Assembly: GCF_004331345.1 (NCBI RefSeq)
Contig: NZ_SJJZ01000002.1
Span: forward strand, 1,178,001 to 1,242,000
Length of the DNA stretch: 64,000 bases
Source: Kribbella soli
Lineage (GTDB): Bacteria > Actinomycetota > Actinomycetes > Propionibacteriales > Kribbellaceae
Direction of reading: 5' to 3'
Both the position numbers and the translations under genes were made by a program. The notes beneath the pieces were generated by a model, which saw only the letters and a list, made by a program, of their open reading frames with translations, made no database searches and was not told where the DNA came from. Each line of letters starts with the position of its first letter. The stretch's first letter is position 1. This document shows positions 25,194 to 33,947 of this stretch, piece after piece.

Positions 25194-26306
25194 TCAGGCG
25201 TGCGCACCGACCGTTACGTCGCCGAGTGTGAGCGACGGCGCACAACCAAGGATCGCAGCCAACCGGTCCACCTCGGCGTCCAGCAGCTTGCGCCGGCGCC
25301 GATTCAGCGGGGTCAGCGCCTCGACTGTCACGTCCAGCTTCCGGCCGGCCTTCTTCTGGTGCCAGACACCCGCCACGATGCCGTCGACGAGAAGCAGCGG
25401 ATAGTTGCCGGCCTGGCCGCGGGCGGTCGCCCGGTCGAACGCTTTACCCGGAAAGAGCAGTTCACGCGGGAAGCTGCCCACGCCGTACGCATCGAAGTAC
25501 GGCAGCAGCCGGACGCCCTCCGCGCGCTCGTCGGGGAACTCGTCGTCGCCGGGAGCGACCCAGGCGGTCTGGCCGTTGAGCTCGACCTGCGGCAGGTCGT
25601 CGAAGTACGGCTTCACCATGGTCGGCGTGGCCTTGAGCCAGCGGGCGAACTGCTGCGGGGTCGCGGGCCCGTAGGAGTAGAGGTACCGGTGCAGGAGTTC
25701 GGTGAGCGCTTTCTCCGCGGGCATCGGGTCGAACGGGCGGAGCCGGTGCGGATTCGAGTACGTCGTGAGCCGGCCGCGCATCGGCCCGTGGCAGAGGACA
25801 CCGGCGTGCGCGGCGACATGGACCGCCTGCCGCCAGCGTGCCCAGGCCCCCTGGAACGCCGGGATCGTCGGCGTCCGGGCCCATTCACCGGTACGCCGTA
25901 CGACTTCCTCAGTGAGCTCGTCGACGGTCAGGTCGTCGTTGGCGAGGGCCTCGCCGATCGCGGCCACGATCTGGTCGAGCTCGTCCGGCGTCATTCGGAT
26001 CGGTTCCGGCTGCTGGCCGCCCGCCGGCAGCGCGGTCAGCGCACCGGTCCACATCGGCAGGTCGTCGAGCGGCAAGAGGTGCACGGTCCCGCGCGGCCCG
26101 AACGTCTTCACCAAGCCTTCGTCGCGCTGCACCGACTCACGGTTCGCCCCGTTGACGCGCAGCGCCACCGACACCTCCCCCGCCGCCGCGATCTGCGCAT
26201 GCGCCCCACACATCGCCCGTACGGCATCCACCGGCGTCTCCGCAGCCTCGATCAGAAAATGCCGCCGCATCCGCCGCGCAACCACGGCCTCCCAGGAGAT
26301 CTCCAT
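25194..26306 (-). CDS. winged-helix DNA-binding protein, AlkZ/YcaQ-like
   Basis: This 370-aa cytoplasmic protein resembles the winged-helix family (HTH_42) that includes the DNA glycosylases AlkZ and YcaQ. It starts MEISWEAVVARRMRRHFL, followed by the MCGAHAQIAAAGEVSVALR region where the family carries its QxQ or related catalytic motif, and GTVHLLPLDDLPMW. Only one of the usual Gln residues is evident, so glycosylase activity is uncertain. Wing-helix repeats lie at about 120-215. The C-terminal part ends with LLDAEVDRLAAILG. ATG at 26306 is the start. Family members excise alkylated or crosslinked bases; that role here is inference. Confidence 0.72.
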   Translation of the reverse strand: MEISWEAVVARRMRRHFLIEAAETPVDAVRAMCGAHAQIAAAGEVSVALRVNGANRESVQRDEGLVKTFGPRGTVHLLPLDDLPMWTGALTALPAGGQQPEPIRMTPDELDQIVAAIGEALANDDLTVDELTEEVVRRTGEWARTPTIPAFQGAWARWRQAVHVAAHAGVLCHGPMRGRLTTYSNPHRLRPFDPMPAEKALTELLHRYLYSYGPATPQQFARWLKATPTMVKPYFDDLPQVELNGQTAWVAPGDDEFPDERAEGVRLLPYFDAYGVGSFPRELLFPGKAFDRATARGQAGNYPLLLVDGIVAGVWHQKKAGRKLDVTVEALTPLNRRRRKLLDAEVDRLAAILGCAPSLTLGDVTVGAHA

Positions 26307-26401
26307 GCCCTCAGCCTAGGGATGGAAGCGGACAGCTTCTGACCTCTGCTGCCGGCGAGGCAGCGGACGTTGCAGTTCGATGACGGCAGTCCTGCGGCGG
26401 A

Positions 26402-27004
26402 ATGATGTGTGCGAGGTTTTGCCCCGTGGGGTCTCTTCATTCGCGGGAGCGGGAGCGGGAGCGGGCGCGGGCACGCCGGCGAGCCGTGGCCGCGGCAGGC
26501 TTCTTGGCGTCCGCGGCCGTCGCGACCTTGGCCGGGTGCGAGACCGTTGCGGGCGCAGGGAGGACAGGTATCAGTGTCGATGCGCAGGCTCGGCCGGTGA
26601 TCGTGTTCGCTCTGTGCAACGACCACATCGATGGGGCGACGATCTTCCGTGATCGCACCAAGGCCGACCCACCAGGGGACAACTCAGTCTCAATCGCTAG
26701 CTGGGACGCGGTTTCGCCGGTGACGCCATCGACTGCGATCGATGCCAAGCTGAACACCGTCGAGCCGTCCCGGTCGTGGTCCCGAGTTGGTCGCGCTCAG
26801 GCATTGAGGCCAGGTGTCGTCTACACCGCCTACGGGTGGACGCGCGACAACACGTGGTACACGGGTCATGTCGACTTCACGCTGGAACGTCTTTCCAAGC
26901 TGAAGCCCGGCCAAGTGCTTACCCAGACCTACGTCTCTGCCGAAGACCGAGACGTGGACGCCGTGCAGTCCTACGAGCAGTTCACGGCGGAGGCGTGCAA
27001 GTGA
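26402..27004 (+). CDS. putative lipoprotein of unknown function
   Basis: This protein of up to 200 aa has a lipobox (ATLAGC) at about residue 46, preceded by a hydrophobic helix and an unusually long Arg/Glu-alternating stretch (SRERERERARARRR) encoded by GGGAGC hexamer repeats. A shorter start, such as GTG at 26426, would still include that stretch. The mature part (about 150 aa) has a DARPVIVFAL-like strand region and a C-terminal GHVDFTLERLSKLKPGQVLT. Codons are less GC-biased than in the neighbours, hinting at transfer. No family is recognised. It is monocistronic between two opposite-facing genes. Confidence 0.6.
   Translation: MMCARFCPVGSLHSRERERERARARRRAVAAAGFLASAAVATLAGCETVAGAGRTGISVDAQARPVIVFALCNDHIDGATIFRDRTKADPPGDNSVSIASWDAVSPVTPSTAIDAKLNTVEPSRSWSRVGRAQALRPGVVYTAYGWTRDNTWYTGHVDFTLERLSKLKPGQVLTQTYVSAEDRDVDAVQSYEQFTAEACK
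26445..26462 (+). repeat. three tandem GGGAGC hexamers
   Basis: Three perfect copies of GGGAGC are followed by degenerate GGGCGC. They lie in the N-terminal coding part of the lipoprotein gene and give its Arg-Glu repeat. Slippage here would change length by two residues without a frameshift. Confidence 0.6.
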
Positions 27005-27059
27005 ATGCATTGGGGCAAAATCTGGAGCCCTTTGCAGCAAGCTGAGGCAAGCTGTCGTC

Positions 27060-27956
27060 ATGACCACGAGCATCCGGACCGCGATCACCGACGCCGACTA
27101 CGAAGCCTGGCGCGCGGTGCGGATCGCGATCATGCCGTACGAGCGCTGCCCGAGCGTCGCCGAGCTCCGCGAACTCGACCGCCCCGGCCGGCTGATGCTG
27201 CTGGCGGAGATCGACGGCGAGGTGGTCGGCAGCGGCCTGGCGGATCGCTCGGGCGACGGCGAGCGGGCGGCACTGGCGGCGCGCGTCCATCCGGACTTCC
27301 GCCTGCGCGGCGTGGGCACCGACCTGCTCCGGGTTCTCGCCGACCATGCCGTTGCCCAGGGCTACGATGTCGCGGGCGCCAGCGTCGACGACGCGGGGTC
27401 CCGGCTGTTCGCCGAGCGGTTCGGCTTCGTGGAAAGGAATCGGGAGGTCGAACAACTGCGGAAGATCGGCGACGAACCGCGGCCGGCGCCGCCGACGGAG
27501 TACGCGATCGTCTCGGTCGCCGAACGCCCGGAGCTGTGGGCGGCGGCCTATCACCAGGTAGCGGTGCCGACGTTCCCGGACATGGACCATCCGGTCGCGC
27601 TGAAGGTTTCCGAGGACGATTGGGAGAAGGAATGGATCAACGACCCGGCCGCGATGTTCGTGGCCGTCGCCGGTGACGAGGTGGTCGGCGTGGCGGGGCT
27701 GATGCTCGACTCCGATCGCCCGGAGCGCGCGGAGGTCGCCTACACCGCCGTACGCCGGGAGTGGCGCGGCAAATCGGTCGCCGCGACCCTCAAACGCACC
27801 AGCATGGCGTGGGCCGCCGAGCACGGAATCACCGAGATCTACACCTGGACGCAGCGCGGCAACGACGCGATGCGCCGCCTCAACGAACACCTCGGCTTCA
27901 CCTACGGCATCACCAGCATCAGCATGCGCGCCCCGCTACCGCTCAAGCGGGACTAG
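27060..27956 (+). CDS. GNAT acetyltransferase with two tandem domains
   Basis: This 298-aa protein contains two GNAT folds. The first (about 1-150) has the acetyl-CoA motif A in ARVHPDFRLRGVGTDLLRVL. The second (about 155-298) has VAYTAVRREWRGKSVAATLKR followed by the TWTQRGNDAMRRLNEHLGF segment. The layout is like mycothiol synthase MshD, but the sequence is generic for the family and a mycothiol role is not supported. ATG at 27060 is used; no good ribosome-binding site is visible. Its last 14 bases overlap the convergent acetyltransferase gene. Confidence 0.87.
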   Translation: MTTSIRTAITDADYEAWRAVRIAIMPYERCPSVAELRELDRPGRLMLLAEIDGEVVGSGLADRSGDGERAALAARVHPDFRLRGVGTDLLRVLADHAVAQGYDVAGASVDDAGSRLFAERFGFVERNREVEQLRKIGDEPRPAPPTEYAIVSVAERPELWAAAYHQVAVPTFPDMDHPVALKVSEDDWEKEWINDPAAMFVAVAGDEVVGVAGLMLDSDRPERAEVAYTAVRREWRGKSVAATLKRTSMAWAAEHGITEIYTWTQRGNDAMRRLNEHLGFTYGITSISMRAPLPLKRD

Positions 27957-28431
27957 CTCTCTGATAGCGGAAGACCTGCCGCGAACCACCCTCCGGACCG
28001 TCTTCCGCGGCCTCGGCCGGCACGAACCCGAGCCGCTCGTAGAAGGCCCGCGCCCCGCTGGTCACCGCCCCCGGATGATCCACGCCGAACGTCACGACCT
28101 CGACGATCTCCGCCTCGGCGAGTCCCCGGCCCGCCGTCAGCCGGTCGATCACCGCGTCCATCAGCTGCCGTCCGGCACCTCGGCCTCGAGCCCGCTCGGA
28201 CACGACCAGCCAGTGCACCGCGTACCGCGGTGCGGCCCCGCCGAACAGCACCGCTCCGGCCAGCTGATCCGCGTCGGAAGCCACCAGCGCCCGGTCGTCG
28301 GCGATGTGCTTGTGGAGCGCGCGATGGAAGCCCGGCTCGGCGACCATCGGACCGAACCAGTGCTCGACCTCACCGGCCAGCTCGAGGATGCCCGGTAAGT
28401 CGGCCTCGGTCGCCGACCTGACCCTCAGCAC
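27943..28431 (-). CDS. single-domain GNAT acetyltransferase
   Basis: This 162-aa protein has one GNAT domain. It starts VLRVRSATEADLPGILEL, carries motif A in WLVVSERARGRGAGRQLMDA, and ends with AFYERLGFVPAEAAEDGPE, the usual GNAT tail. The acetylated substrate is unknown. GTG at 28431 is three bases from the coaBC stop, so it is the tail of the mihF-gmk-rpoZ-coaBC transcript and likely translated by coupling. Its 3' end overlaps the opposite acetyltransferase gene. Confidence 0.86.
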   Translation of the reverse strand: MLRVRSATEADLPGILELAGEVEHWFGPMVAEPGFHRALHKHIADDRALVASDADQLAGAVLFGGAAPRYAVHWLVVSERARGRGAGRQLMDAVIDRLTAGRGLAEAEIVEVVTFGVDHPGAVTSGARAFYERLGFVPAEAAEDGPEGGSRQVFRYQRASPA

Positions 28432-28434
28432 GGC

Positions 28435-29730
28435 TCAGGCCCAGTGGGCGGCGACGAGATTCCAGATGACGCCGGCGAGGGCGTCTTTGCTGCCGGAAGG
28501 GACAGGGAGGGCGTTGCCCGCGCGGTCGAGGATGACGGCCTCGTTGAGATCGCTGCCGAAGACCTTGCCACCGGAGACGTCGTTGACGACCAGGAGGTCG
28601 CAACCCTTGCGTTCCAGCTTGGCGCGGCCGAGCTCGAGGACGGTGTGGTCGGCGTCGCCGGTCTCGGCGGCGAACCCGACGATCACCTGATCGGTGCGGG
28701 ACCGGTCGTGCGAGATCGTCTGCAGGATGTCAGGGTTCTGCACCAGGCTGACCGCGGGCACGGAGCCGTCGGCGGTCTTCTTGATCTTGTGCTCGGCGAC
28801 GTCGGCCGGGCGGAAGTCGGCCGGGGCCGCGGCCATCACGATCGCGTCCGCGTCGGCGGCCCGCCCGGTGATCTCGTCGTACAGGTCGCGGGTGCTGGTC
28901 ACCGGGACGACCTGGACTCCGGCCGGGTCGGGCAGTTCGGAGTTCGCCGCGACCAGGGTGACCTTGGCGCCGCGGGCGGCCGCGATCCGGGCGAGGGCGT
29001 AGCCCTGCTTGCCGGACGACGAGTTGCCCAGGTACCGCACCGGGTCGAGGTGCTCGCGCGTCCCGCCGGCGCTGATCAGCACGTGCTTGCCGGTCAGGTC
29101 GGCGACCGACTGGCCGGCCGCGCGGGCGGCCTCGTCGGCGAGCATCAACTGGCTGATCGCGAAGATCTCCGACGGCTCCGGCAGCCGGCCGCGGCCGGTG
29201 TCGGCGCCGGTCAGGCGTCCGACGGCAGGCTCGAGGACCGTGATCCCCCGGGAGCGCAGCGTCGCGACGTTCGCCTGGGTCGCCGGGTGCTCCCACATCT
29301 CGGTGTGCATGGCGGCTGCGAACAGGATCGGGCAGCGCGCGGTGAGCAGGGTGTTCGTGAGCAGGTCGTCGGCCAGCCCGTGGGCGGCTTTGGCGATCAG
29401 GTTGGCGGTCGCGGGAGCCACCACGACCAGCTCCGCCGCCTTGCCGATCCGGACGTGCGGCACCTCTTGCACGTTGTCGAACGGGTCGGCGGTCACCGGC
29501 TGCCCGGACAACGCCGCCCAGGTCGCCGCGCCGACGAACTCCAGCGCGGCCGCCGTCGGCACCACGCGCACGCTGTGCCCGGACTCGGTCAGCCGGCGGA
29601 GCAGATCACAGACCTTGTACGCCGCGATGCCGCCGCCGACGCCCAGCACCACGTTGGGCTTGTGCTTGGGAACGACGTCAGCCCCCGGACCGTGCTCGGT
29701 TCCGGGGGTCTGGTCACCGGTTGCGGACAT
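28435..29730 (-). CDS. coaBC: bifunctional phosphopantothenoylcysteine decarboxylase/synthetase (CoaBC)
   Basis: This 431-aa enzyme carries two steps of coenzyme A synthesis. The N-terminal flavoprotein domain (CoaC, about 25-200) has VVLGVGGGIAAYK, the catalytic His in NVQEVPHVRIGKAAE, and PAMH-like AAAMHTEMWEHPAT. The C-terminal CoaB domain (about 215-431) has GTREHLDPVRYLGNSSSGKQG and VVAFAAE-like IVGFAAETGD. It uses CTP and cysteine to make 4'-phosphopantetheine. ATG at 29730 lies 39 bases after the rpoZ stop. The gmk-rpoZ-coaBC order is conserved in actinobacteria. Confidence 0.96.
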   Translation of the reverse strand: MSATGDQTPGTEHGPGADVVPKHKPNVVLGVGGGIAAYKVCDLLRRLTESGHSVRVVPTAAALEFVGAATWAALSGQPVTADPFDNVQEVPHVRIGKAAELVVVAPATANLIAKAAHGLADDLLTNTLLTARCPILFAAAMHTEMWEHPATQANVATLRSRGITVLEPAVGRLTGADTGRGRLPEPSEIFAISQLMLADEAARAAGQSVADLTGKHVLISAGGTREHLDPVRYLGNSSSGKQGYALARIAAARGAKVTLVAANSELPDPAGVQVVPVTSTRDLYDEITGRAADADAIVMAAAPADFRPADVAEHKIKKTADGSVPAVSLVQNPDILQTISHDRSRTDQVIVGFAAETGDADHTVLELGRAKLERKGCDLLVVNDVSGGKVFGSDLNEAVILDRAGNALPVPSGSKDALAGVIWNLVAAHWA

Positions 29731-29769
29731 CTGCGCGGACTCCGTTCCCGGGCGGTCTGTTCTAGGTGA

Positions 29770-30072
29770 CTACTCGGACTTCTCCGCGGCAGCGGCTTCC
29801 GCCTCGGCCTCGGGGTCGATGTCCGTGCAGGTCAGCACGCCCTCGTTGATCTCGCGCATCGCGATCGACAGCGGCTTCTCCTGGACGTGCGTCTCGACCA
29901 GCGGTCCGACGTACTCCAGCAGGCCCTCGCCGAGCTGCGAGTAGTAGGCGTTGATCTGCCGCGCGCGCTTGGCCGAGTACAGCACCAGCTTGTACTTGGA
30001 GTCGGTGCGGGTGAGCAGGTCGTCGATCGGCGGGGACGTGATGCCGATGGCGACGGGCTGGTTGCCAGACAA
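29770..30072 (-). CDS. rpoZ: RNA polymerase omega subunit
   Basis: This 100-aa small subunit helps assemble RNA polymerase around beta'. It contains GITSPPIDDLLTRTDSKYKL, the actinobacterial signature, followed by VLYSAKRARQINAYYSQL and an acidic Glu/Ala tail. The start is best read as TTG at 30072: no ATG or GTG is available in frame before the conserved part, and GGAAAGG lies about nine bases upstream. TTG starts are rare, so translation may be weak or coupled to gmk, whose stop is only two bases away. Confidence 0.93.
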   Translation of the reverse strand: MSGNQPVAIGITSPPIDDLLTRTDSKYKLVLYSAKRARQINAYYSQLGEGLLEYVGPLVETHVQEKPLSIAMREINEGVLTCTDIDPEAEAEAAAAEKSE

Positions 30073-30074
30073 GG

Positions 30075-30710
30075 TCAGGCCTTTCCAGAGATGTGGGGTG
30101 ATCGAATCAACTTTACCAACTGATCGGCGGCTTCCCGAACCGAGGCGTTGACGATCGTCACGTCGAACTCCTTCTCGGCCGCCAGTTCGACGGTCGCGGT
30201 CTCCAGCCGCCGCTCCCGCTCCTCCGGCGTCTCGGTGCCGCGGTAGAGCAGACGGCGGACCAGCTCGTCCCAGCTCGGCGGGGCCAGGAAGACGAACTGC
30301 GCCTCCGGCATCGTCGCCCGGACCTGGCGCGCGCCCTGCAGATCGATCTCCAGCAGGGCCGGCCGGCCCGCGGCGAGCTTGTCGAGCACCGGCTGCCGCG
30401 GCGTCCCGTAACGGGCCGCCTTGTGCACCACCGCCCACTCCAGCAACTCGCCGTCGGCGATCATCCGGTCGAACTCGGCGTCCGAGACGAACAGGTAGTG
30501 CACGCCGTGCACCTCGTTCGGCCGCGGCTTGCGGGTGGTCGCGGACACCGAGATCCAGATGTCCGGGAACCGCTCGCGGATGTCGGCCGCGACGGTTCCC
30601 TTGCCGACGGCGGTCGGGCCGGCCAGCACCGTCAGCCGGGCCGGGGTGTCACCAGGGTCCGTGGTCATCGTCACACCAGTGTCCAACGAACCGGTCAGCG
30701 TCTGGCTCAC
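30075..30710 (-). CDS. gmk: guanylate kinase
   Basis: This enzyme of about 211 aa phosphorylates GMP to GDP. It has the P-loop LTVLAGPTAVGKGTV, SATTRKPRPNEVHGVHY for GMP binding, and the lid sequence RRLLYRGTETPEERERRL. GTG at 30710 overlaps the mihF stop as GTGA, which argues for this start; ATG at 30668 would give a 197-aa protein closer to the common length and cannot be excluded. In Mycobacterium and Streptomyces the gene has the same neighbours, mihF before and rpoZ after. Confidence 0.94.
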   Translation of the reverse strand: MSQTLTGSLDTGVTMTTDPGDTPARLTVLAGPTAVGKGTVAADIRERFPDIWISVSATTRKPRPNEVHGVHYLFVSDAEFDRMIADGELLEWAVVHKAARYGTPRQPVLDKLAAGRPALLEIDLQGARQVRATMPEAQFVFLAPPSWDELVRRLLYRGTETPEERERRLETATVELAAEKEFDVTIVNASVREAADQLVKLIRSPHISGKA

Positions 30711-31021
30711 TCGGCGAATTCGCGCTCGAGCGCGGCGATCTGGTTCGAGCCGAGGCCGCGCACCCGCCGCGTCTCCGAGATCCCCGCGCGCGCCATGATC
30801 TGCTGGGCGCGGACCTTGCCGACACCCGGGATGCACTGCAGCAGCTGGCTGACCCGCATCTTGCCGATGACGTCGTTCTTCTGCCCCTCGTGGAGCACCT
30901 CCGTCGGAGACGCTCCCGAGTGCCGGATCCGGTTCTTGATCTCGGCTCGTTCACGCCGCGCCGCCGCGGCCTTGTCCAGAGCGGCCGCACGCTGCTCCGG
31001 CGTCAAAGAAGGAAGTGGCAC
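30707..31021 (-). CDS. mihF: actinobacterial integration host factor (mIHF/sIHF)
   Basis: This 104-aa basic nucleoid protein is the actinobacterial IHF, unrelated to E. coli IHF. It has an N-terminal helix (LTPEQRAAALDKAAAARRER) and a helix-two-turn-helix DNA-binding domain with LLQCIPGVGKVRAQQIMARA. It bends DNA and affects supercoiling, recombination and, in Streptomyces, development. GTG at 31021 gives the expected length of about 105 residues. Its stop forms GTGA with the gmk start. Confidence 0.95.
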   Translation of the reverse strand: MPLPSLTPEQRAAALDKAAAARRERAEIKNRIRHSGASPTEVLHEGQKNDVIGKMRVSQLLQCIPGVGKVRAQQIMARAGISETRRVRGLGSNQIAALEREFAE

Positions 31022-31138
31022 CGTTTCACCTGTCCCGTTGTATGGCTTCGCAAGGGAACCTAACACGGGTTCAGCCCGAGTTCTGGTGGTGGTGGAACAG
31101 AGTCGCGGGACAAGCGGGCGATTGGAACGATCAGTTGA

Positions 31139-31522
31139 TCAGTTCAGTGCCGGAAGGTCGACCTTGCAGCTGTCCTTGGCCTGGCTGGTGATGTTCTTGT
31201 ACGCCGTCATCACGCTGCCGGTCTGCTTGCTCAGTTTCGCGATCTCGGCCGCGTCCGTGCCGGCCTTCTTGGCCTTCTCGGCGAACGCGACGACGACACC
31301 CCAGTCGTCCTTCACGTCCTTCGGCGCGGACTCCTGGAGCTTCTTGGCGTCATCCAGGATCTTCACGTAGTCGACCGGCTTCTGCGGGTCGACGTCGACT
31401 GCCTTGGCGGCGTACTTGGCGAGGTCCACGCAGTACGCCTGCTCGTCGGTGCAGGCAGTCAGCACACCTGCGGTTGCGGCCATGGTCGCGAGAACGGCGA
31501 GAGAGCGCTTCACGACCTTCAC
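31139..31522 (-). CDS. small lipoprotein, paralogue 1
   Basis: This protein of about 127 aa has a lipobox (VLTAC) at about residue 25. The mature part is a predicted helical bundle: YCVDLAKYAAKAVDV, then DYVKILDDAKKLQESAPKDV, DDWGVVVAFAEKAKKAGTD and the C-terminal KDSCKVDLPALN. Two mature cysteines (YC and SCK) could form a disulfide closing the bundle. It is a clear paralogue of the next gene, sharing lipobox region, YC, KDDW and the DxCKxDLP tail. Starts at GTG 31522 or GTG 31513 are both possible. Function unknown. Confidence 0.8.
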   Translation of the reverse strand: MKVVKRSLAVLATMAATAGVLTACTDEQAYCVDLAKYAAKAVDVDPQKPVDYVKILDDAKKLQESAPKDVKDDWGVVVAFAEKAKKAGTDAAEIAKLSKQTGSVMTAYKNITSQAKDSCKVDLPALN

Positions 31523-31572
31523 GCTACAGGTAGGCAGGACTACCGGGCGAAACCGGCCGGCTACCTGGCGCG

Positions 31573-31607
31573 CTGGTGGGACGGAACGGGCAGAGCCGTC
31601 CCACCAG
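31573..31607 (-). terminator. 12-bp hairpin between the two lipoprotein genes
   Basis: CTGGTGGGACGG (31573-31584) and CCGTCCCACCAG (31596-31607) are perfect complements around an 11-base loop, 18 bases past the stop of the upstream lipoprotein gene. It probably terminates or attenuates that transcript, so the paralogues may be expressed at different levels. Confidence 0.65.
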
Positions 31608-31625
31608 GCTGCGCCGAACGGCAGG

Positions 31626-32003
31626 TCAGCTACCGGAGCCCGGCAGGTCGATCTTGCAGGTGTCCTTCGCCTGCTTGGTGATCGCGTCCATCGCCGGCTG
31701 GATCTTGGAACCGTCGGACTTGGCAAGCTCCATCAGCTTGTTCGTGTCGCCCTTCGCGTCCTGCGCCTTCTCGGCGTAGTCGATGACGGTCTTCCAGTCG
31801 TCCTTCAGGTCGTCCGGCGCCGACTTCGACACCTTCTTCGCCTGGTCCAGCATCTTGCCGACCGCGTTGGAGTCCTTGATGTCCAGGTCCTTCGCCGAGT
31901 CGACGTAGCCCTGCAGGTCTCCGCAGTAGTCGCCGCCCGAGCATGCCGTCAGGGCGCCAACACTCATCGTCACAACGGCCGCGAGGGCTGCCAGCTTCCG
32001 CAT
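31626..32003 (-). CDS. small lipoprotein, paralogue 2
   Basis: This 125-aa lipoprotein (lipobox ALTAC at about residue 21) is followed by YCGDLQGYVDSAKDL, DQAKKVSKSAPDDLKDDW, IDYAEKAQDAKGD and KDTCKIDLPGSGS. It has the same helical layout and cysteine positions as the neighbouring paralogue. ATG at 32003 is the start. The pair arose by tandem duplication. It lies 10 bases from the EamA transporter stop and could be co-transcribed with it. No known family function is recognised. Confidence 0.82.
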   Translation of the reverse strand: MRKLAALAAVVTMSVGALTACSGGDYCGDLQGYVDSAKDLDIKDSNAVGKMLDQAKKVSKSAPDDLKDDWKTVIDYAEKAQDAKGDTNKLMELAKSDGSKIQPAMDAITKQAKDTCKIDLPGSGS

Positions 32004-32012
32004 CGTGTTCCT

Positions 32013-33020
32013 TCACTGTGTCGCGCGGGAAGTCCGTGGCTCCCCGTCCGCCGACACCTTTCCGAACGCCGGGGTCACCGCGAGCTCCGGCACGCCGTGA
32101 AGAACATCGCACCGGCCGACTGGAACCGGGTTGTGATCTACCGCGTCGTCGTTCGAGTCCACTTCAGGTACGCCGTACTTCTCGCCGCCGAACGTGATGG
32201 CGACGGCGTTCGCCGACACGATCACCAGGATCGCCGCCCAGTCGACGAGCGCCAGCTGCTGATCGAGAACAACCAGCCCGACAAACGCCGCCAGCACAGG
32301 GTTCACGCTCATGAAAACGCCGAAGAACTGCGCCGGAACGCGGCGGAGAGTGAGCAGGTCAACAAGAAACGGCACGGCCGACGACAGCACGCCGGCCACC
32401 AGTGCGTACGACGCTGCGGCGACCGTCGGCGGGTGATGCAGCAGCACGACCACGCCGATCGGGACGTACGCGAGGCCCGACAACGCTGCCGCCGCGGCCG
32501 AACCAGTTGCGCCCGGCAACTCTCGCCCGACCTTCCGGTTGAGCAGGATGTAGAACGCCCAGCACAGCGCGGCGAGCAGACCCAACCCGATCCCGAGGTA
32601 GTCCGTCGTCGCCTGCGGGCGGGCGATCAGGACGACAGCGGGCGCAGCGACGAGTGCACAGGCCAGGTCGAGCACCCGCCGTGATCCCAGGAGTGCGACG
32701 GCCAGCGGGCCCAGAAACTCCAGCGTGACGCCCAGGCCGAGGCCTACCCGGTCGATGGCGGTGTACAGGGACAGGTTCATCACGGCGAAGACCGCCGCCA
32801 GCCCGACGACGAGGCGCCATTGCGGGGCGGTGATCGACCGCAGCCGCGGTCTCCCGATCGCGAGCAGCACGATCGCAGCGACCCACTGCCGGATCGCCAC
32901 CACGCCCGCCGGACCGATCACCGGGAACGCGAGCGCCGCCACCGACGCACCGACCTGCGTCGACAGCCCGCTCCCGAGCATCATCATCACACCGACCAAC
33001 CGTTCTCGCCTCACGATCAC
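32013..33020 (-). CDS. EamA-family exporter (RhtA-like)
   Basis: This 335-aa membrane protein has ten helices in two EamA repeats, such as VGVMMMLGSGLSTQVGASVA at the start and the RhtA-like AALCWAFYILLNRKVGRELP in the middle. Relatives export threonine, homoserine or similar small compounds. The last 40 residues form a hydrophilic tail (VDSNDDAVDHNPVPVGRCDV) not usual for the family. GTG at 33020 is used. It is divergent from a LysR-type regulator, its probable controller. Confidence 0.86.
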   Translation of the reverse strand: MIVRRERLVGVMMMLGSGLSTQVGASVAALAFPVIGPAGVVAIRQWVAAIVLLAIGRPRLRSITAPQWRLVVGLAAVFAVMNLSLYTAIDRVGLGLGVTLEFLGPLAVALLGSRRVLDLACALVAAPAVVLIARPQATTDYLGIGLGLLAALCWAFYILLNRKVGRELPGATGSAAAAALSGLAYVPIGVVVLLHHPPTVAAASYALVAGVLSSAVPFLVDLLTLRRVPAQFFGVFMSVNPVLAAFVGLVVLDQQLALVDWAAILVIVSANAVAITFGGEKYGVPEVDSNDDAVDHNPVPVGRCDVLHGVPELAVTPAFGKVSADGEPRTSRATQ

Positions 33021-33083
33021 GAGAGTCCGCCCGGCGTGGACCTACGCAAAATGCATCCGGCCGCCGATCTATACGCTGGAGTC

Positions 33084-33947
33084 ATGGATATCCGGCAGCT
33101 GCGGTGCCTGGTGGAGATCGTCGACTCGGGCACGTTCACCGACGCCGCGATCGAGCTCGGGATCTCGCAGGCCGCGGTGTCCCGCAACCTGCTGGCCCTG
33201 GAACGCGAACTCGGCGTGCGTCTGCTGCACCGGACCAGTCGTTCACTCACCCCGACCACGGCCGGCGTCCGGGTGCTCGCGCGGGCGCGGCACATCCTGG
33301 CGGAGATCGACGAGCTGGTGAGTGAGGCGACGAGCGGTCACACCCGTCTGCGGGTCGGCCACGCGTGGTCGGCGTTCGGGAGCCGCACCCGCGAGTTCCA
33401 GCGCCGGTGGGCGGCGGAGCATGCCGGCATCGAGCTGCAGCTGGTCCGCACCAACACCGCGACCGGCGGGCTCGCCGAAGGGCTGTGCGATCTCGCGGTC
33501 GTCCGCAGCCAGTTGGAGCTGCGTCGATTCGGGCACGTGTTGCTGACACAGGAGCGGCGGTACTGCGCTCTGCCCGCCGACGACCCGCTGGCTCGTAAAC
33601 GGGCGCTGACGCTCGATCAGCTCCGGGACAGGACGCTGGTGATCGACCGTCGTACCGGGAGCACCACGGCGGATCTTTGGCCGGAGAGCGCTCGCCCGGT
33701 TCTCGAGTACACCCAGGACGTCGACGACTGGTTGGCCGCGATCGCGTCCGGGCGGTGCGTCGGCGTGACACCGCAGGCGACCTCGACCCAGTACCGGCGG
33801 GACGGGGTGGTCTACCGCCCGCTGCGGGATGCGCCGCCGGTCGACGTACACCTGATCTGGCATCGCGAGGACCCACATCCCGCCACGCAGGCGGCCGTCG
33901 ACCTGCTGATCGCGCTCTACCGCGAGTCGAGCAGCCCGACCAGCTGA
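33084..33947 (+). CDS. LysR-family transcriptional regulator
   Basis: This 287-aa regulator has an N-terminal helix-turn-helix (MDIRQLRCLVEIVDSGTFTD, then ISQAAVSRNLLALERELG) and a periplasmic-binding-protein-like effector domain from about residue 90. ATG at 33084 is selected because it begins the conserved motif; the upstream frame is open only because of GC content. A TATACG -10 at 33070-33075 places transcription start at or near the ATG, so the message may be leaderless. It likely governs the divergent EamA exporter. Its 3' end overlaps the DUF4037 gene by 31 bases. Confidence 0.9.
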   Translation: MDIRQLRCLVEIVDSGTFTDAAIELGISQAAVSRNLLALERELGVRLLHRTSRSLTPTTAGVRVLARARHILAEIDELVSEATSGHTRLRVGHAWSAFGSRTREFQRRWAAEHAGIELQLVRTNTATGGLAEGLCDLAVVRSQLELRRFGHVLLTQERRYCALPADDPLARKRALTLDQLRDRTLVIDRRTGSTTADLWPESARPVLEYTQDVDDWLAAIASGRCVGVTPQATSTQYRRDGVVYRPLRDAPPVDVHLIWHREDPHPATQAAVDLLIALYRESSSPTS

